Source: UBA1738 sp045591565 (lineage in GTDB: Bacteria; Bacillota; Clostridia; UBA1381). Taken from it: DNA of 15,149 nt. Below, one piece after another: positions 1-7,236 of this stretch. Each line of letters opens with the position of its first letter. Positions within the stretch are counted from its first letter, which is position 1. Where the stretch lies: positions 1 to 15,149 of the forward strand of contig JAZNTB010000006.1 of assembly GCA_045591565.1 (NCBI GenBank), given 5' to 3'. Position numbers and translations under genes: made by a program. The notes below the pieces were generated by a model that was not told where the DNA came from, did no database searches, and saw nothing but the letters and a program-made list of their open reading frames with translations.

Positions 1-761
1 CTGTCTATTGTGTAGTTTATTCCCATATTGGAAAGGGAATTTTTAAAGCCTTCAAAATGCTCCCGACAATCGTCACAAATGTGGTCTAAAAGCCTTGGTG
101 CATCCTTTGCAAGGTCTTGGCATATCTGCGACTTACAATCCAAAATTCTGAGCGGATTTCTGTCAAAACGGGTTTTGCAGGTATCGCACAGCTCGTCATA
201 TTTTGGACGAAGATATTCCTTTAGTGCCTCGTTATATTTTTTGCGGCACTCGGGGCAACCGATGCTGTTGATATTAACGGAAAGGTCGCAAAGTCCCACG
301 CCTTCTAAAAAGGTGATAGCAAGCGCTACAACCTCGGCATCGATTGACGGACCTTTTGCGCCGAAAGCCTCTATTCCGAACTGGTGGAATTCACGGAGTC
401 TGCCCTTTTGTTTGTTCTCGTAGCGGAAGCAGGGAAGAGCATACCACATTTTAAGCGGCAGAACGCCTGCATATAGGTTGTTTTCAAGATAACTTCTTGC
501 AACAGACGCAGTGCCCTCGGGACGAAGCGTGACGCTTCTTCCGCCTTTGTCCAAAAAGGTGTACATCTGCTTTTCCACGACATCGGTTGTATCACCGACG
601 CCACGCTCGAAAAGCTCGGTATGTTCAAAAGTTGGTACGCGGATTTCCTTATATCCGAATCTGTCGCACACATCCTTAAAATTTTTCTCAAGATACTGCC
701 AGCGGTAGCTGTCCTGAGGCAATAAATCCTCAGTGCCCTTAGGCGCTTTGGTAATTAACAT
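1..761 (-). CDS. hisS: histidine--tRNA ligase, N-terminal part (truncated by window edge)
   Basis: Class II aminoacyl-tRNA synthetase that charges tRNA-His with histidine in the cytoplasm. About 253 residues are visible from the ATG at 761-759 and the frame stays open to base 1, so the C-terminal part (rest of the catalytic core and the anticodon-binding domain) lies outside. Visible marks are the N-terminal KAPKGTEDLLP, LRPEGT at residues 79-84, and class II motif 2 (FRYE at 112-115 followed by REFHQFGIEAFG from 123). Two Cys pairs, CPEC (169-172) and CDTC (192-195), flank the insertion that ends in NPLRILDCK, as in clostridial HisRS. The REFHQFG and LRPEGT motifs favour true HisRS over HisZ. 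The start is supported by AGGAGTG about nine nucleotides upstream and by a consensus promoter at 826-798. There is no T-box leader. It is divergent from the flippase gene. Confidence 0.96.
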   Translation of the reverse strand, partial: MLITKAPKGTEDLLPQDSYRWQYLEKNFKDVCDRFGYKEIRVPTFEHTELFERGVGDTTDVVEKQMYTFLDKGGRSVTLRPEGTASVARSYLENNLYAGVLPLKMWYALPCFRYENKQKGRLREFHQFGIEAFGAKGPSIDAEVVALAITFLEGVGLCDLSVNINSIGCPECRKKYNEALKEYLRPKYDELCDTCKTRFDRNPLRILDCKSQICQDLAKDAPRLLDHICDDCREHFEGFKNSLSNMGINYTID

Positions 762-797
762 ATCCTATATCACTCCTATTTTTATGCATACATATAT

Positions 798-826
798 ATT
801 TTATTATTTTAAGAGGGTATTGTCAA
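798..826 (-). promoter_or_regulatory. sigma-A-type promoter of hisS
   Basis: Reading the minus strand, TTGACA (826-821) is followed by a 17-nt spacer and TAAAAT (803-798). The predicted transcript starts near 791, leaving a leader of about 30 nt that contains AGGAGTG. This is too short for a T-box or other riboswitch. Confidence 0.8.
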
Positions 827-874
827 GAAAAATATACTTTATTTTACAATACTGCTACATTTTACATATTTTGC

Positions 875-903
875 TTGATAATGGACGCAGTTTGTCATAT
901 AAT
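875..903 (+). promoter_or_regulatory. sigma-A-type promoter of the flippase gene
   Basis: TTGATA (875-880), a 17-nt spacer and a perfect TATAAT (898-903) lie 48 bp upstream of the ATG at 951. It is back to back with the hisS promoter, with about 50 bp between the two -35 boxes. The vegetative-type promoter suggests the gene is not restricted to sporulation. Confidence 0.8.
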
Positions 904-950
904 ATAAGTTGAATATTTGTGATTTTTTGTAGAAAGGAACGCATAGAAAT

Positions 951-2672
951 ATGGCTGACATAAAAAAGAAGTCTTTTATGATGAATGTGGCGACGGTCAT
1001 GTTTTCGCAAGTGGCGGTGAAGCTTTTAGGTATGGTTTACCGTGTTGTGATAACAAATATAAGCGGCTTCGGCGACCTTGGAAACGGGTACTTGAATTCC
1101 GGCTTTCAGGTCTATACTCTGCTTCTTGCGATATCGTCAATAGGCATCCCGAACGCCATTTCCAAGATGACATCGGAACGAAATGCAGTCGGGGATTTTC
1201 GCGGTGCACATAAGATTTTCAGATCTGCGATGCTTTTGTTTGCGCTTGTAGGCTTTGTTGCATCGGCACTGCTATATTTTGGGGCGGACTTCATCGCATT
1301 CTCGGTTATTCGTATGCCCGGAACGCAGTATGTTTTAATGTGCCTTGCGCCGTCTATTCTGTTTGTATGCCTGTCCTCGGTTATCCGCGGATATTTTGCC
1401 GGCATGGAGGATATGCGGGCAACCAGTAACTCGCAGGTTTTAGAGCAGTTTTTCAAATGCATACTGACGGTTGTAATTGTATACTCGCTTGCGACCTTTC
1501 CGATAATTTTAGAGGCGCTGCTTAATGTGACAGAGGCGGATGCGGAAAAAAGAGCGGTATTTATGGCATCGGGTGCACAGGTTGCGACAACTGTTTCGAC
1601 CGTTTTAAGCTTTTTGTATCTTGCACTTTTCTATACAAGACGCAGAAAAGCGATTCTTAAAAAAATCGCATCTTCGGATGCACCGACCATTATAAAGCCG
1701 CTCGGGCAGATGCTTAAGAGTATTTTAATGATTTCGATACCGATTTCACTAGGCTCGGTTATATCGGCGGTAAACAGACTTATCGACACGGCGACGATAA
1801 CCCGTGGAATAGAGGTTGCATTCCGGGATTTGATTCCGGCGTACGGAAATGTTCAGGCGATTGCAAAGCCTACGATAGAACAGCTTGCAAAGGAGGCGGC
1901 ACGCCTTTCGGGACAGCTCGGGAAAAGCGACACCCTTATAAATCTGCCGCTTTCAATAAATATTGCATTTTCCACCGTACTTGTACCGGTGATTGCGGGA
2001 GCACTTAAAAGGGGCGACAAAAAAACTGCCTCGGACAAGATTTCTTATTCAATGCTGATATCGGTGCTGATTGCACTTCCGTGTGCGGTTGGATATATCG
2101 CGCTTGCAAAACCGATTTACGGACTTTTATATCCAAATGCACAGCTCGGCTATGACCTTTTGCAGATAAGTGCCGTTGCGATGGTGTTTACGGCACTTAA
2201 CCAGACACTTTCCGGCTCACTGCAGGGTGTGGGAAAGGTGTTTGCTCCGGCAACGGGACTTTTGATAGGATGTATTGCAAAGTTTCTGCTGAATGTGGTG
2301 TTGATACGCCGTCCGGAAATCAACATTTACGGAGCGCCTGTAAGCTCAATTGTGTGTCAGGTGATATCCTTCACCTACAGCTTCTCTGTATTGAAAAAAC
2401 AGGTTGAGCTGAAAATGAATTCGGTGAAGTATGTTGTAAAGCCTCTTGCGGCAGGAGTGATTATGGGGATATCTGCAATTTTGGTGCATACTGCAGTTAT
2501 GATGCTTTTGCCGGTAAAGGTACTCGCAATTGCTCTTGCAATAACTGTGGCGGCGGTTGTATACTTTGCGGCTCTTCTTCTGATGAGAGTTCTGTCAGAG
2601 GATGAGGTTAAACAATTGCCTGCCGGAGTAAGGATTTTAGGAATTCTCAAAAAAGCAGGATTTTATAAATGA
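951..2672 (+). CDS. SpoVB/YtgP/MurJ-family flippase (polysaccharide biosynthesis protein)
   Basis: Polytopic membrane protein of 573 residues from the MOP (MATE-like) exporter superfamily. Members flip lipid-linked cell-wall or polysaccharide precursors across the membrane, and SpoVB is the sporulation-associated member in Bacillus. I see roughly 12-14 hydrophobic segments spread over the whole length. Family-typical motifs are SSIGIPNAISKMTSE (62-76), a GD..GAH.IF segment (81-90), and RGYFAGMEDMRATSNSQVLEQ from residue 146. The length is in the range of, or slightly above, YtgP/SpoVB proteins. The start has AGAAAGGAA at about 931-939. Because a sigma-A-type promoter drives it, a vegetative YtgP-like lipid II flippase role is at least as likely as a SpoVB role; the substrate cannot be read from sequence. 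The next gene has its own promoter starting right after the stop codon. Confidence 0.9.
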   Translation: MADIKKKSFMMNVATVMFSQVAVKLLGMVYRVVITNISGFGDLGNGYLNSGFQVYTLLLAISSIGIPNAISKMTSERNAVGDFRGAHKIFRSAMLLFALVGFVASALLYFGADFIAFSVIRMPGTQYVLMCLAPSILFVCLSSVIRGYFAGMEDMRATSNSQVLEQFFKCILTVVIVYSLATFPIILEALLNVTEADAEKRAVFMASGAQVATTVSTVLSFLYLALFYTRRRKAILKKIASSDAPTIIKPLGQMLKSILMISIPISLGSVISAVNRLIDTATITRGIEVAFRDLIPAYGNVQAIAKPTIEQLAKEAARLSGQLGKSDTLINLPLSINIAFSTVLVPVIAGALKRGDKKTASDKISYSMLISVLIALPCAVGYIALAKPIYGLLYPNAQLGYDLLQISAVAMVFTALNQTLSGSLQGVGKVFAPATGLLIGCIAKFLLNVVLIRRPEINIYGAPVSSIVCQVISFTYSFSVLKKQVELKMNSVKYVVKPLAAGVIMGISAILVHTAVMMLLPVKVLAIALAITVAAVVYFAALLLMRVLSEDEVKQLPAGVRILGILKKAGFYK

Positions 2673-2701
2673 TTGACTTTTATCAATATATTTGATATAG
2701 T
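2673..2701 (+). promoter_or_regulatory. sigma-A-type promoter with extended -10, upstream of the CNNM/CBS gene
   Basis: TTGACT (2673-2678) abuts the stop codon of the preceding gene. After a 17-nt spacer comes TATAGT (2696-2701), preceded by TG at 2693-2694 (extended -10). The transcript should begin near 2708, giving a leader of about 40 nt. Confidence 0.75.
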
Positions 2702-2748
2702 ATATATGAAAATTTTAATCAGTATTTACTTATGAAAGGATGATGGTT

Positions 2749-4029
2749 TTGGATTCACTTCCCTCTCGATGTTTGTGGATAATCGTATTAATATTTGTTA
2801 TAGGAGTTCTCCGTTTGCTCGAAGCTGCTGTTGAGAACATAAACGAGGCAAGGCTTCAAAAGCTGGCGCAGGAGGGCAGCAAGGCTGCACGGCGCGTGCT
2901 TGTGTTTACGGAAAATTCAAATATGTTCTATAACTCCATAAGAGTATGGACTGTTGTTATTGAACTGTTTTTGGCGCTTGTCAGCATAACCGGCTTCACT
3001 GCGGCGGAATTTACAGGGGTGATAGCTGAATATGCAGTATTATTTGCGGTACCGGCTCTGGCGGTGCTTTTGCTGACCTTTGGTGTTTATGCACCAAAGA
3101 GAATTGCCGACCTTCACGCCGACAGTATTGCTTTTAAAATGTCGGGACTTCTGACATTCCTGTACTATACGGGGCTTCCTGTTTCGTGGGTGCTGACGCA
3201 TATATCAAACCTGTTTCTGCTTGTCTTTGGAATAAAGCCGGACGATACAGAGGAGGAGGTTACCGAAGAGGAAATCCGTATGATGGTGGACATCGGCTCA
3301 GAAAGCGGCGCAATCGACCCTGAGGAAAAGGAAATGATTCACAACATCTTTGAGCTTGACGATACGCAGGTCAAAGAAATTATGACACACCGTACCGATA
3401 CCGAGCTTTTATGGATTGACGAGAAGGATGAATGGGAGAATATTATTTCTTCATCCAATCATACTGTTTATCCTGTATGCTCCGAGAGCATTGATAATAT
3501 AGTGGGAATTTTAAGCAGTAAGGACTTTTACAAGACTTTGCTTAGCGGTGGAGATGTGGCTACGATTCTGCGTTCTGCGTACTTCGTGCCGGAAACCATT
3601 AAAGCGGACGACCTGTTCCGCCAGATGCAAAAAACAAAAAACCACTTTGCAGTAGTGCTTGATGAGTACGGCGGACTGGGCGGAATAATTACAATGTCCG
3701 ACCTTTTAGAGGAAATCGTGGGAACGCTTTCCAATGAGTTTGATGATGCTGTTGAGGAAGACATTGTCCAGCTTGATGCAAATACATGGAAAGTTGCAGG
3801 CTCATGTGACATAGACTTGGTTGCCCAGACCCTTGAGGCAGAGCTGCCGGTTGAGGAATACAATACCTTTGCGGGAATGATTTTATCCGAGCTTGGTGAA
3901 ATTCCGGAGGACGGCTCAACACCTGAGCTTGAGGCGTACGGACTGCAGATTAAGGTCACCAAAATCAGGGAACACCGGATTGAAAGTGTAAAGGTTGCAG
4001 TTTTAGAAAAAGTACAAGATAATAAATAA
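2749..4029 (+). CDS. CNNM (DUF21) / tandem CBS / CorC_HlyC membrane protein
   Basis: Putative ion (Mg2+/Co2+) transport or efflux protein of the hemolysin C/CorC-CNNM family, inner membrane. Residues are counted from the in-frame ATG at 2740. Hydrophobic segments lie near 12-25, 70-88, 95-118 and 135-165 (CNNM domain). The cytoplasmic linker SGAIDPEEKEMIHNIFELDD (189-208) is family-typical. A CBS pair follows (about 211-330), its second half marked by DEYGGLGGIITMSDLLEEIVG (308-328). The C-terminal CorC_HlyC domain includes EYNTFAGMILSELGEIPEDG (373-392). The usual MTPRTD motif reads MTHRTD here (216-221). Start choice: the AAAGGA Shine-Dalgarno (2735-2740) overlaps the ATG at 2740 and is too close to the ATG at 2743. 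It sits 8 nt before the TTG at 2749, so I take TTG as the likely start (426 residues); 2740 remains the alternative. The transported ion cannot be told from sequence. Confidence 0.9.
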   Translation: MDSLPSRCLWIIVLIFVIGVLRLLEAAVENINEARLQKLAQEGSKAARRVLVFTENSNMFYNSIRVWTVVIELFLALVSITGFTAAEFTGVIAEYAVLFAVPALAVLLLTFGVYAPKRIADLHADSIAFKMSGLLTFLYYTGLPVSWVLTHISNLFLLVFGIKPDDTEEEVTEEEIRMMVDIGSESGAIDPEEKEMIHNIFELDDTQVKEIMTHRTDTELLWIDEKDEWENIISSSNHTVYPVCSESIDNIVGILSSKDFYKTLLSGGDVATILRSAYFVPETIKADDLFRQMQKTKNHFAVVLDEYGGLGGIITMSDLLEEIVGTLSNEFDDAVEEDIVQLDANTWKVAGSCDIDLVAQTLEAELPVEEYNTFAGMILSELGEIPEDGSTPELEAYGLQIKVTKIREHRIESVKVAVLEKVQDNK

Positions 4030-4055
4030 TATAAATATACATCATATCATATAAT
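4027..4055 (+). promoter_or_regulatory. sigma-E-like (sporulation) promoter candidate for cwlD
   Basis: TAATATA (4027-4033) fits the sigma-E -35 consensus kmATATT at six of seven positions. A 14-nt spacer follows, then CATATAAT (4048-4055), which fits CATACAnT at seven of eight. The predicted start near 4062 leaves only a short leader carrying GGGTG. A plain TATAAT (4050-4055) is also present but lacks a sigma-A -35. The consensus is from memory of Bacillus; the assignment is inference. Confidence 0.45.
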
Positions 4056-4080
4056 TATTTCGGGTGATATGATGTATATT
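4034..4080 (+). repeat. perfect 16-bp inverted repeat spanning the cwlD start codons
   Basis: The left arm AATATACATCATATCA (4034-4049) is exactly complementary to the right arm (4065-4080), with a 15-nt loop (4050-4064). Both candidate start codons (4069 and 4072) lie in the right arm, and the Shine-Dalgarno GGGTG (4062-4066) straddles loop and stem. There is no T-tract, so it does not look like a terminator. In a read-through RNA it could block translation of cwlD. Confidence 0.85.
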
Positions 4081-4782
4081 ATTTTAAACAGAAAAAAATG
4101 TATTATCGGCGGTCTGGTGCTGGGGATTATCGGCATAGCCGCCGGTTCTTTGCTTGCGCTTTCTTCCTATGCTGATACCTTTTACGGCGATAAATTCCTG
4201 TCGGTTATAGTGGATGCAGGGCATGGACTTCCGGATGGCGGCGCTGTTGGTGTAGGCGGCACGATTGAACAGGAAATTAATCTTGCGATAGCAGAAAAGC
4301 TTGCCGAGGTAATGGAGGCAAAGGGAATAGGGGTGGTAATGACCCGTGGCGGACAAAACGGGCTGTGGACGAAAAAGAGCAAGACGATTCGCGAGAAAAA
4401 GGTGGAGGATATGCATGCCCGGCTGCAAATAATGAAGAAATCTTCGGCAGACCTTTTTGTTTCAATACATATGAATTCTTATACGGATAAAACGGCATCC
4501 GGACTTCGTATTTTCTATTCACCTAAGCACAAAGAGATAAAGCCTCTTGCAGAGCAGATACAGACTCGCATGAGCGATGTCACAGGGGCTAAAATCAATG
4601 TAGTAAAGGCGGCGGACAGCACACTTTTTTTAATGAAAAACCCGCCGGTGCCTGCAATATTGGTAGAGTGCGGATTTTTATCAAATGCAGCAGAGGAAAG
4701 GAAATTAGCCGATGAAGATTATCAGGCACGGCTTGCTTGGGCGATAGCGGACGCGGTGGAAAAATACTATTCCCACCCATAA
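4072..4782 (+). CDS. cwlD: N-acetylmuramoyl-L-alanine amidase, CwlD type
   Basis: Zinc amidase (Amidase_3) that cleaves the N-acetylmuramoyl-L-alanine bond of peptidoglycan. CwlD homologues help make muramic-delta-lactam in the spore cortex, which is needed for germination. The protein is 236 residues, with an N-terminal hydrophobic anchor or signal segment at about 11-31. Numbering from the Met at 4072, the zinc ligands are H51 (DAGHG), E66 (IEQEINL) and H133 (SIHMN), and the catalytic Glu is E199 (VECGF). All are intact. Compact length, a single domain and the WTKKSKTIREKKVEDMHARL segment before SADLFVSIH match CwlD rather than vegetative amidases with binding repeats. GGTGAT (4063-4068) gives better spacing to the ATG at 4072 than to the one at 4069. 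It follows the CNNM gene by about 40 bp and precedes serC, which has its own promoter. The start lies inside an inverted repeat with a sigma-E-like promoter, fitting sporulation control. Confidence 0.88.
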   Translation: MYIILNRKKCIIGGLVLGIIGIAAGSLLALSSYADTFYGDKFLSVIVDAGHGLPDGGAVGVGGTIEQEINLAIAEKLAEVMEAKGIGVVMTRGGQNGLWTKKSKTIREKKVEDMHARLQIMKKSSADLFVSIHMNSYTDKTASGLRIFYSPKHKEIKPLAEQIQTRMSDVTGAKINVVKAADSTLFLMKNPPVPAILVECGFLSNAAEERKLADEDYQARLAWAIADAVEKYYSHP

Positions 4783-4835
4783 ATCAACCCGAAGTGGAAA
4801 TTTGAGAAATTTTTAACAAAAATATCCCCCTTCGG

Positions 4836-4864
4836 TTGACTTTGGTCTTTAGCTGTTGTATAAT
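4836..4864 (+). promoter_or_regulatory. sigma-A-type promoter of serC-serA
   Basis: TTGACT (4836-4841), a 17-nt spacer and a perfect TATAAT (4859-4864). The leader to the ATG at 4900 is about 30 nt, with GAGAGG at 4885-4890 and no room for a riboswitch. The -35 overlaps the right arm of an imperfect inverted repeat (4784-4794 with 4830-4839). Confidence 0.82.
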
Positions 4865-4899
4865 GACTTCATTACGAAAAAAAAGAGAGGTATTTGAAA

Positions 4900-5982
4900 A
4901 TGAGCAGAGTTTATAACTTTTCAGCAGGCCCTTCAATGCTGCCACAGGCGGTTTTAGAGAAGGCACAGAAAGAAATGGTGGAATATGGTAAAGCAGGAAT
5001 GTCTGTGATGGAAATGAGCCACCGCTCTAAAGATTATGAAGAAATAATAAACGGCTGTGAAGCGCTCGTGAGAGAGCTTATGCAGGTTCCGGACAACTAT
5101 AAGGTAATGTTCCTGCAGGGCGGCGCATCAAGCCAGTTCACAATGATTCCGATGAATCTTGGAAACAAGAACAAAAAGTGTGATATGGTAATTACAGGTC
5201 AGTGGGCAAAGAAAGCCGCACAGGAAGCAGAGAGATACATTACAGTTAATAAGATTGCATCTTCTGCTGATAAGACCTTCTCATATATTCCAAAGCTTAA
5301 TAAGGATGATTTTTCAAAGGATGCAGACTATTTCTATATTTGTATGAACAATACAATCTACGGAACAAAGTTTGCCCAGCTTCCTGATACAGGCGATATT
5401 CCGCTTGTTGCAGACATTTCATCATGTGTTATGTCAGAGGAGCTTGATGTTTCAAAATTTGGACTTCTTTTCGCAGGTGCACAGAAGAACCTAGGTCCTG
5501 CGGGCGTTACGCTTGTAATTGTTCGTGAGGATTTGATTGGAAACGCAATGGATATCTGCCCGACAATGTTCAACTATCAGATTCATGCAGATAACGGCTC
5601 TATGTACAATACACCACCGACATACGGTATCTATATTATGAAGCTTGTTCTTGAGTGGATTAAGGAGCAGGGCGGAATTAAGGCTGTTCAGAAAATCAAT
5701 GAGAAGAAGGCTGAAATTCTGTATAACTTCCTTGATAATTCAACAATGTTCCGTGGTACTGTTGTGCCGGAGGACCGTTCACTTATGAATGTTCCGTTCG
5801 TTACAGATGACGAAGATTTGAACGCTAAATTCATAAAGGAAGCAAAGGAAGCAGGGTTTGTGAACTTAAAGGGTCACAGATCAGTAGGCGGAATGAGAGC
5901 CAGCATCTACAATGCTATGCCGACAGAGGGCGTAGAGGCGCTGGTTGCATTTATGAAGAAATTCGAAGAAGAAAACAAATAG
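4900..5982 (+). CDS. serC: phosphoserine aminotransferase
   Basis: PLP-dependent class V aminotransferase that converts 3-phosphohydroxypyruvate and glutamate to O-phosphoserine and 2-oxoglutarate, the second step of serine synthesis. The protein is 360 residues, the normal family length. Marks are YNFSAGPSMLP at the N-terminus, MEMSHRSKDY (37-46), the phosphate-binding GGASSQF (74-80), the PLP-lysine motif AGAQKNLGPAG with K196, and GMRASIYNAMPTEGVEALV near the C-terminus (331-349). The start is the ATG at 4900, nine nucleotides after GAGAGG. An in-frame TTG at 4894 is only three nucleotides from the Shine-Dalgarno and is rejected. serA follows 15 bp downstream with its own RBS, so the two form an operon that makes phosphoserine from 3-phosphoglycerate. 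No serB phosphatase is present in the window. Confidence 0.97.
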   Translation: MSRVYNFSAGPSMLPQAVLEKAQKEMVEYGKAGMSVMEMSHRSKDYEEIINGCEALVRELMQVPDNYKVMFLQGGASSQFTMIPMNLGNKNKKCDMVITGQWAKKAAQEAERYITVNKIASSADKTFSYIPKLNKDDFSKDADYFYICMNNTIYGTKFAQLPDTGDIPLVADISSCVMSEELDVSKFGLLFAGAQKNLGPAGVTLVIVREDLIGNAMDICPTMFNYQIHADNGSMYNTPPTYGIYIMKLVLEWIKEQGGIKAVQKINEKKAEILYNFLDNSTMFRGTVVPEDRSLMNVPFVTDDEDLNAKFIKEAKEAGFVNLKGHRSVGGMRASIYNAMPTEGVEALVAFMKKFEEENK

Positions 5983-5997
5983 AAAGAGGGAAATAAA

Positions 5998-7161
5998 ATG
6001 TTTAACATTTTGACTTTAAATAAAATTGCTGCATGCGGTCTGGACCAGCTGGACGACGCAAAGTACAAGGTTACAGACGACGCTGCAGCAGATGCCGACG
6101 GCATTATTTTAAGAAGCTATGCAATGCATGATATGGAGCTTCCAAAGTCTTTGGCAGCGGTAGCCCGTGCAGGCGCAGGAACAAACAATATTCCAATTGA
6201 CAAGTGCTCAGAAAAGGGTATCGTAGTATTCAATACTCCGGGTGCAAACGCAAATGCAGTTAAGGAGCTTGTTTTAGCAGGACTGTTTTTGGCATCAAGA
6301 GATGTTACAGGCGGAATTAACTGGGCATCAACCCTGACAGGGGACGATATTGCCAAGCAGGTAGAAAAGGGTAAGTCAAACTTTGCCGGAAATGAAGTTC
6401 AGGGAAAGACTCTGGGCGTAATCGGTCTTGGTGCAATCGGTGTTTTGGTTGCTAATGCTGCAAGACATCTCGGAATGAAAGTTATAGGCTATGACCCATA
6501 TCTCTCAGTTGATGCGGCATGGAGGCTTTCACACCACATCACACGTGCAAAATCTGCAGAAGAGGTTTATGCGGAGGCTGATTATATCTCAATTCATGTG
6601 CCGCTTACCGACGGAACAAAGAGAAGCATTAACCGCGACACTATTGCAAAGATGAAGGACGGCGTAAAGATTTTAAACTTTGCAAGGGGCGAGCTTGTGG
6701 ATAATGATGCAATAAAGGCAGCGCTTGCTTCGGGCAAGGTTTCAAAGTATGTAGTAGACTTCCCGAATGCAGAGGTTATCAATCAACCTGGGATTATTGC
6801 AATCCCGCATCTTGGTGCGTCAACAGAAGAATCTGAAGATAATTGTGCTGTTATGGCAGCTCAGGAAATTTCAAATTATCTTGAAACAGGAGATATCGTA
6901 AACTCAGTTAACTTCCCGAACTGTGAGCTTCCGCTCTCGGGTAATGGCAGAGTTTCAATCCTGCATAAGAATATCCCGACAATGCTTACACAGTTCACAA
7001 ATATCTTTGCTGAGGAAAATCATAATATTGCAGACCTTATAAACAAGAGCAAAAAGGACCTTGCTTGCACTATTATCAATGCTGATGATATTATCACAGA
7101 CGAAATTGTGGATAAAATCAAAGCAGTTGACGGCGTTTTAAGAGTAAGAGTAATAAAATAA
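5998..7161 (+). CDS. serA: D-3-phosphoglycerate dehydrogenase with C-terminal ACT domain
   Basis: NAD-dependent enzyme for the first step of serine biosynthesis (3-phosphoglycerate to 3-phosphohydroxypyruvate), cytoplasmic. The protein is 387 residues, the short SerA type. The Rossmann glycine motif GLGAIG is at 143-148, with D166 (GYDPY) at the position that favours NAD. The catalytic set is R230 (NFARGELVD), E259 (in DFPNAEV) and H271 (PHLGAST). An ACT-like domain covers about 318-387 (GRVSILHKNIPTML to the end), the usual site of serine feedback control; whether it binds serine here is not visible. It lacks the extra intervening domain of the longest SerA type. The ATG at 5998 is preceded by AGAGGG. 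It is the second gene of the serC-serA operon and is followed by a strong bidirectional terminator. Confidence 0.96.
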   Translation: MFNILTLNKIAACGLDQLDDAKYKVTDDAAADADGIILRSYAMHDMELPKSLAAVARAGAGTNNIPIDKCSEKGIVVFNTPGANANAVKELVLAGLFLASRDVTGGINWASTLTGDDIAKQVEKGKSNFAGNEVQGKTLGVIGLGAIGVLVANAARHLGMKVIGYDPYLSVDAAWRLSHHITRAKSAEEVYAEADYISIHVPLTDGTKRSINRDTIAKMKDGVKILNFARGELVDNDAIKAALASGKVSKYVVDFPNAEVINQPGIIAIPHLGASTEESEDNCAVMAAQEISNYLETGDIVNSVNFPNCELPLSGNGRVSILHKNIPTMLTQFTNIFAEENHNIADLINKSKKDLACTIINADDIITDEIVDKIKAVDGVLRVRVIK

Positions 7162-7206
7162 TTAAAAAAGAACAGGCGGAATTTATATACGCCTCAAAAA
7201 AGATAG

Positions 7207-7236
7207 AAAAAACCGGACTAAATGTCCGGTTTTTTT
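7207..7236. terminator. bidirectional intrinsic terminator between serA and the convergent transporter
   Basis: CCGGAC (7213-7218) pairs with GTCCGG (7224-7229) around a 5-nt loop. The stem is flanked by six A on the left and seven T on the right, so it works as a terminator on either strand. The TAA stop codon of the minus-strand transporter (7235-7237) lies partly inside the T/A tract, so the terminator starts essentially at the end of that gene. Confidence 0.9.

Noticed and set aside
28..708. Plus-strand frames 28-423 and 511-708 and minus-strand frame 371-691.
   Set aside because: They are shadows of hisS, whose own frame is open from 761 to base 1 and carries all expected motifs.
762..950. 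T-box riboswitch in front of hisS, and likewise before asnS (8703-8729).
   Set aside because: Leaders are about 30 nt or less, with no specifier stem, no T-box motif and no terminator/antiterminator pair.
4784..4839. Imperfect inverted repeat TCAACCCGAAG / CTTCGGTTGA after cwlD, considered as a terminator.
   Set aside because: The arms are 35 nt apart, one base is bulged, no T-tract follows, and the right arm is part of the serC -35. A small AAATTT hairpin at 4798-4812 is also too weak to call.
4894..4900. TTG at 4894 as the serC start.
   Set aside because: It is only three nucleotides from the Shine-Dalgarno; the ATG at 4900 has proper spacing and gives the usual N-terminus.
7174..7194. 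AGGCG/CGCCT hairpin after serA as a separate terminator.
   Set aside because: It is only 5 bp with an 11-nt loop. The much stronger hairpin at 7207-7236 explains termination.
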